Of a stretch of DNA of 64,000 nt, positions 53,585-62,171 are shown piece after piece. The stretch comes from Pseudomonas brassicacearum (GTDB taxonomy: Bacteria > Pseudomonadota > Gammaproteobacteria > Pseudomonadales > Pseudomonadaceae): positions 620,001-684,000 of the forward strand of contig NZ_MOBK01000006.1 in assembly GCF_003732265.1 (NCBI RefSeq), in the 5' to 3' direction. The translations under genes and the position numbers were made by a program. Below the pieces are notes generated by a model that saw only the letters and a list, made by a program, of their open reading frames with translations, was not told the DNA's origin and searched no databases. The number at the start of each line of letters is the position of its first letter. The stretch's first letter is position 1.

Positions 53585-54783
53585 TTGATTTCTGGCTCGC
53601 TGCAGGTCTGCTACTTCTGGTTGCCCTGAGTTTTCTGTTGATCCCGGTTTTGCGCGGTCGTCGCGCTCAACTTGAAGAGGATCGTACCGCCCTGAACGTT
53701 GCGCTGTACCAAGAGCGCGTGGCTGAGTTGCAGACTCAGCAGGAAGAGGGCGTGCTCGACGCCGGGCAAATGAACGCCGGCCGTGCTGAAGCGGCCCGTG
53801 AGCTGCTCGCCGATACCGAAGGCGTTGCGGCGCCTCGCGTGGGTCGCCTGGGCAAGCCGTTGCCATTGCTGGCGGCGGTTCTGGTTCCGGTGCTCGGTCT
53901 TGGCTTGTACTTGCATTTCGGCGCCAGCGACAAAGTCGAACTGACCCGCGAGTTTTCCCAGGCGCCACAGTCGATGGAAGAGATGACCCGTCGCCTGGAA
54001 CGCGCCGTTGCCGCGCAGCCGGAATCGGCTGAAGGCCTGTATTTCCTCGGTCGTACGTACATGGCCCAGGACCGCCCGGGCGATGCGGCGAAGATCTTCG
54101 AACGCACGGTGAACCTGGCCGGTCGTCAACCGGAACTGCTCGGCCAATGGGCGCAGGCCCAATACTTTGCCGATGGCAAGAAGTGGTCGGACAAGATTCA
54201 GGCGCTGACTGATGAAGCGCTGAAGGCCGATCCGAAAGAAGTCACCAGCCTTGGCTTGCTGGGCATCGCGGCTTTCGAAGCGCAGCGTTACCAGGACGCT
54301 ATCGACTATTGGAACCGTCTGTTGGCGCAATTGCCGCCCGAGGACAGCTCCCGCGCTGCACTGCAAGGCGGAATCACCCGGGCCACCGAGAAGCTTGAAG
54401 CCAGCGGCGGCAAGGTTGCCCAGGCCCCTGCGGCGAAGGCTGCAGCGTTGCTGAAAGTCACCGTAGACTTGGCGCCAGCGCTCAAAGCCAAGGTCCAGCC
54501 GGGTGACAGCGTCTTCATCTTCGCCCGCGCTACCTCAGGTCCGCCCGCACCGCTGGCCGCCAAACGCCTGACCGTGGCCGACTTGCCGGTGACCGTCGAA
54601 CTCGGTGATGCCGACGCAATGATGCCGCAGTTGAAACTGTCGAACTTCCCTGAAGTCCAACTGGTTGCGCGCGTCTCCCGTGCCGGCCAGCCGACTGCCG
54701 GTGAATGGGTCGGTCGCAGCCAGCCTCTGGCCAGCAGCACCACCGCGACGCAGACACTGACCATCGACAGCCCGGACAAATAA
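53581..54783 (+). CDS. ccmI: Cytochrome c maturation apocytochrome chaperone CcmI
   Basis: The 400-residue protein has two N-terminal membrane helices (about 4-22 and 96-116), a periplasmic TPR region (about 130-280; [23 protein letters not shown]) and a C-terminal domain. It delivers apocytochrome c to the CcmFH complex. It is the last gene of the ccm operon. Confidence 0.93.
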   Translation: MIDFWLAAGLLLLVALSFLLIPVLRGRRAQLEEDRTALNVALYQERVAELQTQQEEGVLDAGQMNAGRAEAARELLADTEGVAAPRVGRLGKPLPLLAAVLVPVLGLGLYLHFGASDKVELTREFSQAPQSMEEMTRRLERAVAAQPESAEGLYFLGRTYMAQDRPGDAAKIFERTVNLAGRQPELLGQWAQAQYFADGKKWSDKIQALTDEALKADPKEVTSLGLLGIAAFEAQRYQDAIDYWNRLLAQLPPEDSSRAALQGGITRATEKLEASGGKVAQAPAAKAAALLKVTVDLAPALKAKVQPGDSVFIFARATSGPPAPLAAKRLTVADLPVTVELGDADAMMPQLKLSNFPEVQLVARVSRAGQPTAGEWVGRSQPLASSTTATQTLTIDSPDK

Positions 54784-54798
54784 CAGGAAAACGCCAAC

Positions 54799-55203
54799 AT
54801 GACCGCTATTGCTCGTATCACCCTGCTCAGTCTGGTTTTGGGGTTAAGTGCATGTGCGGTCCAGCCGCCGGAGCGCGAGTCGCCGCAGCCGATTCCGCCC
54901 TCGCAGCCAAAACCTACACCGTCGACATCACCTTCGCCGAGTAAACCGGGCATCCCCGCCAAGCCGGCCAAACCGATGCCGCGCACCTCCGCCAGCTTCG
55001 CACCGCCACCGGGTGGCAACAGCCATTGGGATGCCAAGCTTGGCGTCTATGTGCTGGATGATCAGACCAACACCTTCTACCGCCAGCGCACCTACTACCG
55101 CTGGAACAACGGCTGGAGTCGTTCGGTCAGCCCCGACGGGCCGTGGGAAGACACGGACATTCATGGCGTGCCGGGCGGGTTGGGACGGCAATTCGGGCAG
55201 TAA
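54799..55203 (+). CDS. Small proline-rich lipoprotein
   Basis: The 134-residue protein has a lipoprotein signal with lipobox LSAC (cysteine at residue 19). A Pro/Ser/Lys-rich stretch (about 23-70) follows, then a compact domain with GVYVLDDQTNTFYRQRTYYR, rich in aromatic residues. It is 15 nt after ccmI and may be cotranscribed. A strong terminator follows. No function is recognised. Confidence 0.8.
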   Translation: MTAIARITLLSLVLGLSACAVQPPERESPQPIPPSQPKPTPSTSPSPSKPGIPAKPAKPMPRTSASFAPPPGGNSHWDAKLGVYVLDDQTNTFYRQRTYYRWNNGWSRSVSPDGPWEDTDIHGVPGGLGRQFGQ

Positions 55204-55206
55204 ATG

Positions 55207-55240
55207 AAAACGGCGATCTGAGGATCGCCGTTTTGTTTTC
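55207..55240. terminator. Bidirectional terminator
   Basis: AAAACGGCGATC (55207-55218) and GATCGCCGTTTT (55223-55234) form a perfect 12-bp stem with a TGAG loop. It ends both the ccm/lipoprotein transcript and the convergent LysR gene. Confidence 0.92.
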
Positions 55241-55250
55241 TGAGTCGTGC

Positions 55251-56138
55251 TCAGGACCCTTTCACCAACAACCCCTGCACATACGCCACAAACGCCCGAG
55301 CCTTCGCGCTGGCCATTCTTCCGGTAGGAAACACTGCCCACAAATCCTGATTCGGCAGGGTCCAATCCGTCATCACTTCCCTGACGGCACCACTGGTCAG
55401 CTCCGGTGCAAACATCCATTCGGAGGCCATGGTCAGCCCGAGGTGGGCGAGGACCGCTTCACGCAAACCTTCGGCGGCGCTGACGCGAATGCGGCCGTTG
55501 ATGATCACGGACTGTTCTTCGTTCGCGTTGCGAAATTGCCAGTTGGCGCCGCCGCCCAATGCGTAGACCACCGCCTGGTGTTTGCACAGGTCAGCCGGGC
55601 AGGTGGGTTCGACGTGTTTTTCGAAGTAGGCCGGCGTGCCGAGGACGACACGTCGGCATTCGGCGATCTTGCGGGCGGTGAGGCCGGAGTCGCTCAGGGC
55701 GCCCATCCGCAGGGCGATGTCGACGCCTTCTTCGACCAGATTGAGGTTGCGGTCGTCGAGCAGCAGGTCGATGTTCAGGTCCGGGTTCTGATCGAGGAAC
55801 GGCCCGAGGTGCGGCACGATATGTATTCGGCCGAAGGTCACGGCGGCGCAAATGCGCAGGTTGCCGGTCAGCCCGCTGGCGGCACCTCGCGCGGCGTTGT
55901 CGGCCTCATCGGACTCTTCGATGGCACGCTTGGCGCGTTCGAAAAACGCCAGGCCAGCCTCGGTAGGCGTCAGGCCTCGGGTCGAGCGCAACAGCAGCCG
56001 AACGGCCAGGCGTGATTCGAGTTGCGCAATGGCTTTCGACACGGCGGGCTGGCCGATATTCAGGCGCCGGGCAGCGGCGGAAAACGAACCGGTCTCCACG
56101 ACGTAGACGAAGGTTTCCATTGCGGCCAAACGGTCCAT
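55251..56138 (-). CDS. LysR-family transcriptional regulator
   Basis: The 295-residue protein has the N-terminal winged helix-turn-helix (MDRLAAMETFVYVVETGSFS; AARRLNIGQPAVSKAIAQLE) and a C-terminal substrate-binding domain (about 90-290). It is a member of the CrgA-like subgroup often found beside oxidoreductase genes. The SDR gene lies upstream on the same strand with REP sequences between them, so it may or may not be its target. Confidence 0.93.
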   Translation of the reverse strand: MDRLAAMETFVYVVETGSFSAAARRLNIGQPAVSKAIAQLESRLAVRLLLRSTRGLTPTEAGLAFFERAKRAIEESDEADNAARGAASGLTGNLRICAAVTFGRIHIVPHLGPFLDQNPDLNIDLLLDDRNLNLVEEGVDIALRMGALSDSGLTARKIAECRRVVLGTPAYFEKHVEPTCPADLCKHQAVVYALGGGANWQFRNANEEQSVIINGRIRVSAAEGLREAVLAHLGLTMASEWMFAPELTSGAVREVMTDWTLPNQDLWAVFPTGRMASAKARAFVAYVQGLLVKGS

Positions 56139-56178
56139 CTGAAGTCCTTGCTCAGTCTGATGCTTTCAGTAGATCCCT

Positions 56179-56267
56179 TGTGGGAGCGAGCCTGCTCGCG
56201 ATGACGGCGGCACATCCAACATGGATGTGAGGGATAGTCCGTCATCGCGAGCAGGCTCGCTCCCACA
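56179..56267. repeat. REP inverted pair
   Basis: Units at 56179-56203 (forward) and 56242-56267 (reverse) of the GAGCCTGCTCGCGATGA subtype lie between the SDR and LysR genes. Confidence 0.88.
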
Positions 56268-56284
56268 GGGTTTTGTGTTGTTGG

Positions 56285-57004
56285 TTAGAACGCGGCTTTG
56301 CCGATAGACGAGCCGCCGTCGACAAACAGCGTTTGCCCGGTGATAAACCCGCTCTGCTCGGACAGCAAAAACGCAATCGCCGCCGCAATCTCTTGCGGCT
56401 GCCCCAACCGCCCCATCGGCACGCCTGCCAGATACCGCGCTTCACCCTCACTGCCCGGCGGATTATTGGTACGGAACAATTCTGTTTCAGTCGGCCCCGG
56501 CGCCACGGCGTTCACTGTCACACCGGTTTTCGCCAACTCCAGCGCCCACGATCGCGTGAAGCTGATCAGCGCCGCTTTGGCCGCCGCGTACGCGGTGCGT
56601 TGGGTGATCCCCAGCACGGTCAAACTGGAAATATTCACCACCCGACCCCAACCCTTGGCGCGCATGTTCGGCAGCAGTGCCTGGGTGGCCTGCAACGCCG
56701 AATGGAGGTTGACCCGCATCACATCGTCGAACGTATCCAGATCGATCTCGCCCAGCACTTGCGGGCGGACCAGGCCGACGTTGTTCACCAGCCCATCAAA
56801 CTCGTAGGTCCTGGCCAGATCCGCCAGAACCTCCTGAGTCAGTGCCCGGTCGCTCAAATCCAGCGGAAACAGAATGCCGGGGAACGTCAGGTCAGGGGTT
56901 CGAGCAATCCCGACCACCCGGTGCCCGGCGCGATCCAGATGCTCGGCCACCGCGCGGCCAATGCCTTTGCTGGCGCCAGTGATGAGAAAAGTACGACGGG
57001 TCAT
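56285..57004 (-). CDS. Short-chain dehydrogenase/reductase
   Basis: The 239-residue SDR has the cofactor motif TGASKGIG (residues 9-16), NNVG, the catalytic Ser in NISSLTVLG and YAAAK, and a C-terminal FITGQTLFVDGGSS, typical of the FabG-like branch. The likely activity is NAD(P)H-dependent oxidation or reduction of a small carbonyl compound; the substrate is unknown. AAGGAG lies 7 nt upstream of its ATG. Confidence 0.92.
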   Translation of the reverse strand: MTRRTFLITGASKGIGRAVAEHLDRAGHRVVGIARTPDLTFPGILFPLDLSDRALTQEVLADLARTYEFDGLVNNVGLVRPQVLGEIDLDTFDDVMRVNLHSALQATQALLPNMRAKGWGRVVNISSLTVLGITQRTAYAAAKAALISFTRSWALELAKTGVTVNAVAPGPTETELFRTNNPPGSEGEARYLAGVPMGRLGQPQEIAAAIAFLLSEQSGFITGQTLFVDGGSSIGKAAF

Positions 57005-57054
57005 TTCACACTCCTTGAAAAGTACCTGCCGCCTTGGCGGGCGGCAGTGAAGGG

Positions 57055-57150
57055 TCAGCCGCGAATCGCATCCAGCATCGCTTCAGGCTCAGGACGCTGA
57101 GTGTAATCCGGGTTGACCTCGGCGTAACGAATCACGCTCAGTGAAAATAT
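57055..57150 (-). pseudogene. Remnant of a gene 3' end upstream of the SDR
   Basis: A 31-codon open stretch ending in a stop reads ...SVIRYAEVNPDYTQRPEPEA...AIRG, and looks like the C-terminus of a normal protein with no start or upstream body. Its frame closes at 57151; a neighbouring frame reads MNEYFH from 57158. It is 50 nt from the SDR start on the same strand, as expected for the end of a lost operon partner. The protein family was not recognised. Confidence 0.5.
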
Positions 57151-57227
57151 TCATTCATGTGGGGAATAGCGTGGCTCGCAATCACACCCTGCAAAACCAC
57201 CGAGCGTCGCGATCCGGATTTTTGTGC

Positions 57228-57256
57228 TTGAGTAAAGATGACTCTAGGGTTACTTT
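57228..57256 (+). promoter_or_regulatory. Candidate promoter of hicAB
   Basis: TTGAGT (57228-57233), a 17-nt spacer and TACTTT (57251-57256) precede hicA by 28 nt. Both elements match the sigma-70 consensus only partly. Confidence 0.3.
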
Positions 57257-57284
57257 TGTTTGAGCCTGAGCAAGTAGGCTATTG

Positions 57285-57497
57285 GTGCAGAGCAGGCTAT
57301 TGATCAAGGAATTGGAGGAAGCCGGATGGGTTCTGGATCGGATTACCGGAAGCCACCACCTCTTTAAACATCGATACAACCCTTACACGATTCCCGTCCC
57401 TCATCCGAAAAAGGATTTGCCGGTCGGGACGGTCAAGAGCATCAGGAGGCGCGCCGGGCTGTACTGCCCGGGAGCCAGTTACTCAGGAGATCCATAA
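57285..57497 (+). CDS. hicA: HicA-family toxin
   Basis: The 70-residue protein is an RNA-binding dsRBD-like toxin (mRNA interferase) with the active-site histidine in GSHHLFKH and the family segment VPHPKKDLPVGTVKSIRRRAGL. GTG 57285 (MQSRLLIKELEEAGW) fits the AGTAGG ribosome site better than TTG 57282. The C-terminus after AGL carries about ten extra residues. It overlaps hicB by one base (TAATG). Confidence 0.9.
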   Translation: MQSRLLIKELEEAGWVLDRITGSHHLFKHRYNPYTIPVPHPKKDLPVGTVKSIRRRAGLYCPGASYSGDP

Positions 57498-57901
57498 TGC
57501 AATATCCAATCTGTATCGAGTGGGGCGACGAGAACACCGCCATCGGTATTCAGATCCCCGATATTCCAGGCGCCGCAACGGCCGGGGATACGTTTGAAGA
57601 TGCCTACAATGCGGCAGTCGAGATTGCGCACATCCTGCTTCAGGAGATTGCAGCAGACGGGGAGTCGATACCCATGCCTACCTCTGCGGCTACTCACCGT
57701 GGGAATCCTGACTTCGCCGATATGGGCTGGGGAATGCTCGAGCTGGACATTTCGCCGTACATGGGCAAAACCGAGAAGGTCAACGTGACTCTACCTGGCT
57801 ATGTGATTCAGCGCATTGATCGATATGTGCGTGAGCACAATGTGAAAAGCCGCTCTTCTTTTCTGGCAGATGCGGCAATGGAGAAGTTGGTTCGACACTG
57901 A
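57497..57901 (+). CDS. hicB: HicB-family antitoxin
   Basis: The 134-residue antitoxin has the N-terminal HicB domain (YPICIEWGDENTAIGIQIPDIPG-type start; AATAGDTFEDAYNAAVEIAH) and a C-terminal ribbon-helix-helix DNA-binding region (VNVTLPGYVIQRIDRYVREH, SRSSFLADAAMEKL). It neutralises HicA and represses the operon. A hairpin terminator follows. Confidence 0.92.
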   Translation: MQYPICIEWGDENTAIGIQIPDIPGAATAGDTFEDAYNAAVEIAHILLQEIAADGESIPMPTSAATHRGNPDFADMGWGMLELDISPYMGKTEKVNVTLPGYVIQRIDRYVREHNVKSRSSFLADAAMEKLVRH

Positions 57902-57920
57902 GTGATTTGAGATGCATCTG

Positions 57921-57960
57921 GCGGGCAAGCTCGACTCTAGAGCTTGCCCGCAAGACTTTT
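57921..57960. terminator. Terminator shared by hicB and the MFS gene
   Basis: GCGGGCAAGCTC (57921-57932) and GAGCTTGCCCGC (57940-57951) form a perfect 12-bp stem with a 7-nt loop, followed by AAGACTTTT. It lies between convergent genes. Confidence 0.75.
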
Positions 57961-57967
57961 AGACTGC

Positions 57968-59173
57968 TTAAGCCGTCGCCAACGAAGCCTTCTGCGAAGC
58001 ACTCAAAAACCGCAGCAACGCAAACAGTGGAAACGCACTCCCCACAATCACGATCCACAACCAGCCGCCGTGTTCATACACCGCGCTGGCCACCGAGGAA
58101 CCGAATGCACCGCCGATGAAGATGCTGGTCATGTACAGCGCATTCAGGCGGCTGCGGCTTTTGGCGTCGAGGGCGTAGACCGCGCGTTGGCCGAGGACCA
58201 TGTTCATCTGAACGCAGAAGTCGAGCACCACGCCGGTCACGGCCAGGCCGATGACGCTGTACACCGGATGGATGAACGCCGGCAGAAAGCTCAGGCTGGC
58301 GAATATCAGGGCGAGCAAGGAGGCGATGCGGGTGTGGCCGGCATCGGCCAGGCGACCGGCGATGGGGGCGGCGATGGCGCCGATGGCACCGACCAGGGCG
58401 AAGATCGCGATCTGGGTTTGCGACAGGCCATGATTGCGGGCGAGTTCCAGCGGTACGGCGGTCCAGAACAGGCTGAACGTGGCGAACATGCAACCCTGAT
58501 AAAACGCGCGCTGACGCAAGACCGGTTGTTGGCGCAGCAGCGTCCACAGCGAACCCAGCAACTGCCCGTAAGACGCACTGTGATCCGGCTGGCGCTTGGG
58601 AATGGTCAGCGCGAGCACGATGCTGATCGCCGCCATCAACGCTGCCGCTATCATGAACATCGCACGCCAGCCAAAGTGGTCAGCCACCACGCTGGACACT
58701 GGTCGTGCCAACAGAATGCCCAGCAGCAAACCGCCCATGATCCCGCCGACCACACGGCCGCGAGATTCTTCCGGTGCAAGATGCGCGGCCAGTGGAATCA
58801 GGATCTGCACCGACACCGAACTGAAGCCCACCAACAACGAGATCAGCAAAAACACATTGGGCTGATCGGTGAACGCAGCGCCCAGCAAACTGGCAATCGC
58901 CACCACGGTGGTGATGATCATCAAGCGACGGTTTTCCAGCAGATCGCCCAGCGGCACCAGGAAGAACAACCCCAGCGCATAGCCAATCTGCGTGAGCGAA
59001 ACGATGAAGCTGGCCATGGTGCTGGTCAGGCCGATGTCCGGCGCGATCAGGCCAATGATCGGCTGGGCATAGTAAATATTGGCCACGATGGCGCCGCAGC
59101 AGAAGGCGAAGAGCAGCACCATGCCTTTGGTCATTGTCGCGGCACCGTGGGGCGCCTGGGTCGTCGGTTTCAT
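57968..59173 (-). CDS. Major facilitator superfamily transporter
   Basis: The 401-residue protein has twelve predicted membrane helices in two halves, with the MFS loop motif FLVPLGDLLENRRLMI between helices 2 and 3. It is probably a proton-driven exporter of small molecules; the substrate cannot be told. It is transcribed divergently from the gene at 59411, with a 237-nt gap that must hold both promoters. Confidence 0.9.
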   Translation of the reverse strand: MKPTTQAPHGAATMTKGMVLLFAFCCGAIVANIYYAQPIIGLIAPDIGLTSTMASFIVSLTQIGYALGLFFLVPLGDLLENRRLMIITTVVAIASLLGAAFTDQPNVFLLISLLVGFSSVSVQILIPLAAHLAPEESRGRVVGGIMGGLLLGILLARPVSSVVADHFGWRAMFMIAAALMAAISIVLALTIPKRQPDHSASYGQLLGSLWTLLRQQPVLRQRAFYQGCMFATFSLFWTAVPLELARNHGLSQTQIAIFALVGAIGAIAAPIAGRLADAGHTRIASLLALIFASLSFLPAFIHPVYSVIGLAVTGVVLDFCVQMNMVLGQRAVYALDAKSRSRLNALYMTSIFIGGAFGSSVASAVYEHGGWLWIVIVGSAFPLFALLRFLSASQKASLATA

Positions 59174-59410
59174 AACGGGTCTCGCTGGACAAAAGGGAAT
59201 GCGCGCAGGCTAAGCGGCAAGCCCAAACGGCGGAAGAGAGGTTGAAGTGATAGTAATCATTCCATTGCGGAATGAGTGGCGCCGGCCATGTGCTGTTTGC
59301 CGATGCACCTTGCATCCAAAAAATGTGAGGTCCGATGATACATTCACTTACATCCTGTTCGATAGCGTGCTTATGTTCTCTCTCACGTTTCATAACCGGA
59401 AGGCACTGCC

Positions 59411-60040
59411 ATGAATGCGATGATTCGCCACCTGATTCGCGGCGCTTCAGCCCTGACACTGATGACCTTGTTTACTACTGGCCTGGTCCAGGCCGCCGAC
59501 GCGCCGGGCTTGCGCATCGGTGTTCGCGGCGAGATCACCGGGGTCAGCCCCGACGCGTTGAAAGTCCACGCCAACAGCGGGGAGAACGTGGTCATCAACC
59601 TGACCAGCGACACCAAGATCCGCGCCGTCACCCTGGCCAACATCGAAGACATCAAACCCGGCAGCTACATCGGCTCCGCGGCGATTCCTCAAGACGATGG
59701 CACCCTCAAGGCACTGGAAGTCCACGTCTTCCCACCGGAGCTGGCCGGCAGTGGCGACGGGCACCGGCCGTTTGACCTGGTCAAGGGCAGCAGCATGACC
59801 AATGGCAGCGTCGGCGATCTGGTGGTCAGCAATGGCCGGGTGTTGACGGTCAACTACAAGGGCGGGCAGCAGAAGATCCTGGTGCCGATGGACGTGCCGA
59901 TTGTGAACCTGATGCCGGGGGATCGCAGTTTGCTGAAGGTGGGGGTGAAGATCGTGACGTTTGTGACGCAGAGTGCGGATGGTACGTTGACGGCGCAATC
60001 GATCTCGGCGAGCAAGGATGGCGTGACACCACCGATGTAA
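59411..60040 (+). CDS. Periplasmic protein of unknown function
   Basis: The 209-residue protein has a signal peptide (residues 1 to about 29, ending VQAA). The mature part is beta-rich with DUF5666-like segments (GVRGEITGVSPDALKVHANSG, DIKPGSYIGSAAIPQDDGTL). Such proteins may be OB-fold-like; no catalytic motif is seen. It converges with the sulfate-binding protein gene. Confidence 0.8.
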   Translation: MNAMIRHLIRGASALTLMTLFTTGLVQAADAPGLRIGVRGEITGVSPDALKVHANSGENVVINLTSDTKIRAVTLANIEDIKPGSYIGSAAIPQDDGTLKALEVHVFPPELAGSGDGHRPFDLVKGSSMTNGSVGDLVVSNGRVLTVNYKGGQQKILVPMDVPIVNLMPGDRSLLKVGVKIVTFVTQSADGTLTAQSISASKDGVTPPM

Positions 60041-60059
60041 CAGCTTGGCGCAAACCCTC

Positions 60060-60149
60060 TGTAGGAGCGGGCTTGCTCGCGAAAGCGGTGTGTCATTCAG
60101 CAATGATGTCGACTGACACGGCCTCTTCGCGAGCAAGCCCGCTCCCACA
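60060..60149. repeat. REP inverted pair
   Basis: Units at 60060-60083 (forward, beginning TGTAGGAGCGGGC) and 60125-60149 (reverse) belong to the GCTTGCTCGCGA subtype and lie between convergent genes. Confidence 0.88.
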
Positions 60150-60187
60150 GGGGATTTTCGGTGAACTTGGGTTTTGTGTTCGGGCAC

Positions 60188-60219
60188 AAAAAAGGCGACC
60201 TGCTCAGGTCGCCTTTTTC
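60188..60219. terminator. Bidirectional terminator
   Basis: AGGCGACCTG (60193-60202) and CAGGTCGCCT (60205-60214) form a 10-bp stem flanked by A and T runs, just after the stop of the sulfate-binding protein gene (minus strand). Confidence 0.88.
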
Positions 60220-60233
60220 ATTGAACTCAGGAA

Positions 60234-61232
60234 TTACTGACCGGTGTAAATCTGATCAAAGATCCCGCCATCATTGAAGTGGGTCTTCTGCACCGTGCGC
60301 CAGTCACCGAAGGTCTTCTCCACCGACAGGAAGTCCACTTTCGGGAAACGGTCGGTGTACTTGGCCAATACCGCCGGATCACGCGGACGCAGGTAGTTCG
60401 CTGCTGCAATCTCCTGACCTTCCGGCGACCACAGGTACTTCAGGTATTCCTCGGCCGCCGCGCGAGTGCCTTTCTTGTCGACCACTTTGTCGACCACCGA
60501 CACTGGCGGCTCGGCTTCGGCGGAAACGCTCGGGTAGATCACTTCAAACTGGTCGCGACCAAACTCGCGGGCAATCATTTCCGCTTCGTTTTCGAAGGTC
60601 ACCAGCACGTCGCCGATCTGGTTGGTCATGAAGGTAGTGGTGGCTGCACGGCCGCCGGTGTCCAGTACCGGGGCTTGTTTGAACAGCTTGCCAACGAACT
60701 CTTTGGCCTTGTTCTCGTCACCGCCATTCTTCAGCACATAACCCCAGGCCGACAGGTAGGTGTAGCGACCATTGCCCGAGGTTTTCGGGTTCGGCACGAT
60801 CACCTGAACGCCATCCTTGAGCAGATCCGGCCAGTCTTTCAGGGCTTTCGGGTTGCCTTTGCGGACGATAAATACCGTGGCGGAAGTGAATGGCGCGCTG
60901 TTGTCCGGCAGGCGCGTGACCCAGTTCTCGGGGACCAGTTTGCCGTTGTCTGCCAGGGCGTTGATGTCGGTCGCCATGTTCATGGTGATGACGTCAGCCG
61001 GCAGACCGTCGATCACCGAACGTGCCTGTTTGCTGGAGCCGCCAAAGGACATCTGTAGGGTGATGTTTTCGTTGTGCTCGGCTTGCCAGTGTTTCTGGAA
61101 GGCAGCGTTGTAGTCCTTGTAGAAATCGCGCATCACGTCGTAGGAAACGTTAAGCAGGGTCGGTGCGGCCTGAGCCATGCTGGTCAATGCCAGGCCAGCG
61201 GCCAGAAGTGAGGCGCCAAAGAGTTTTTTCAC
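60234..61232 (-). CDS. Sulfate-binding periplasmic protein
   Basis: The 332-residue protein has a signal peptide (residues 1-22, ending AQA) and the family signatures LLNVSYDVMRDFYKDYNAAF, SFGGSSKQARSVIDGLPADV and ENWVTRLPDNSAPFTS. It captures sulfate or thiosulfate for an ABC transporter of the Sbp/CysP type. The permease and ATPase genes are not adjacent, which is common for sbp. No regulatory site was identified upstream. Confidence 0.92.
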   Translation of the reverse strand: MKKLFGASLLAAGLALTSMAQAAPTLLNVSYDVMRDFYKDYNAAFQKHWQAEHNENITLQMSFGGSSKQARSVIDGLPADVITMNMATDINALADNGKLVPENWVTRLPDNSAPFTSATVFIVRKGNPKALKDWPDLLKDGVQVIVPNPKTSGNGRYTYLSAWGYVLKNGGDENKAKEFVGKLFKQAPVLDTGGRAATTTFMTNQIGDVLVTFENEAEMIAREFGRDQFEVIYPSVSAEAEPPVSVVDKVVDKKGTRAAAEEYLKYLWSPEGQEIAAANYLRPRDPAVLAKYTDRFPKVDFLSVEKTFGDWRTVQKTHFNDGGIFDQIYTGQ

Positions 61233-61325
61233 TGCGCAGTCCTTGTTCTAATTTAAAAGTGAGGCAATTTGCCAGCGACTATAGCCGGGCTCGCATAGGC
61301 CTTTAAAGATTAAAAAGCTCTTTGC

Positions 61326-62150
61326 TTATTCCAGTTTCTTAAACAGCGCGTTACCGCATCGCGAGCAGAATGCCGCGCCGTGTTCGTGGCTGTTTTTCTT
61401 GCACACCGGGCAATCGTGTTGCAACTGTTCGCCACGCATCGCGTTGGCCAGTTCGGCGGTGAAAATCCCGGTGGGTACAGCGATGATCGAGTAACCGGTG
61501 ATCATCACCAGCGACGAAATCACCTGGCCCAACGGTGTCTTCGGCACGATGTCGCCGAAGCCCACGGTGGTCAGCGTGACGATCGCCCAGTAGATGCCTT
61601 TGGGGATGCTGGTGAAGCCGTGTTCCGGCCCCTCGATCACGTACATCAAGGTGCCGAACACCGTCACCAATGTGCAGACGCTGACCAGAAATACCACGAT
61701 TTTCTGCTTGCTGCCGCGCAGCGCCGACATCAGGTAGTTGGCTTGCTTGAGGTACGGGCTGAGCTTGAGCACGCGGAAAATCCGCAGCATCCGAATGATC
61801 CGGATGATCAGCAGGTACTGCGCATCGGCGTAATACAGCGCGAGGATGCCGGGCACGATGGCCAGCAAATCCACCAGCCCATAGAAGCTGAACGCGTAGC
61901 GCAACGGCTTCGGTGAGCAATACAACCGCAGGATGTATTCGACGGCGAAAACGAAAGTGAAGCCCCACTCGATATTCGCCAGCAGATCGGCGTAGTTCTG
62001 GTGAACCGCGTCGATGCTGTCGAGCATGACGATGACGATGCTGGCGAGGATGATCAACAGCAGGATGCCGTCGAAGCGCCGTCCTGCCTTGGTGTCGCTC
62101 TGGAAAACCATGACGTAAAGCTCTTCACGCCAGTTTTTGCTGCTGTCCAT
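61326..62150 (-). CDS. Voltage-gated-type cation channel with zinc ribbon
   Basis: The 274-residue protein has six membrane helices. S4 is arginine-rich with Arg every third residue (IIRIIRMLRIFRVLKL), and the pore selectivity filter is TTVGFGD, typical of potassium channels. The C-terminus has CPVC-x11-CSRC, a zinc-ribbon motif. ATG 62150 (MDSSKNW) with AGGCGG upstream is preferred to a TTG six codons earlier. Likely a potassium channel; physiological role unknown. Confidence 0.88.
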   Translation of the reverse strand: MDSSKNWREELYVMVFQSDTKAGRRFDGILLLIILASIVIVMLDSIDAVHQNYADLLANIEWGFTFVFAVEYILRLYCSPKPLRYAFSFYGLVDLLAIVPGILALYYADAQYLLIIRIIRMLRIFRVLKLSPYLKQANYLMSALRGSKQKIVVFLVSVCTLVTVFGTLMYVIEGPEHGFTSIPKGIYWAIVTLTTVGFGDIVPKTPLGQVISSLVMITGYSIIAVPTGIFTAELANAMRGEQLQHDCPVCKKNSHEHGAAFCSRCGNALFKKLE

Positions 62151-62171
62151 GGATACCGCCTGAACCAATGA

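Noticed and set aside
60060..60149. Inverted repeat as a terminator of the gene at 59411
   Set aside because: The arms match the REP consensus seen at other places, and the real bidirectional terminator is at 60188-60219.
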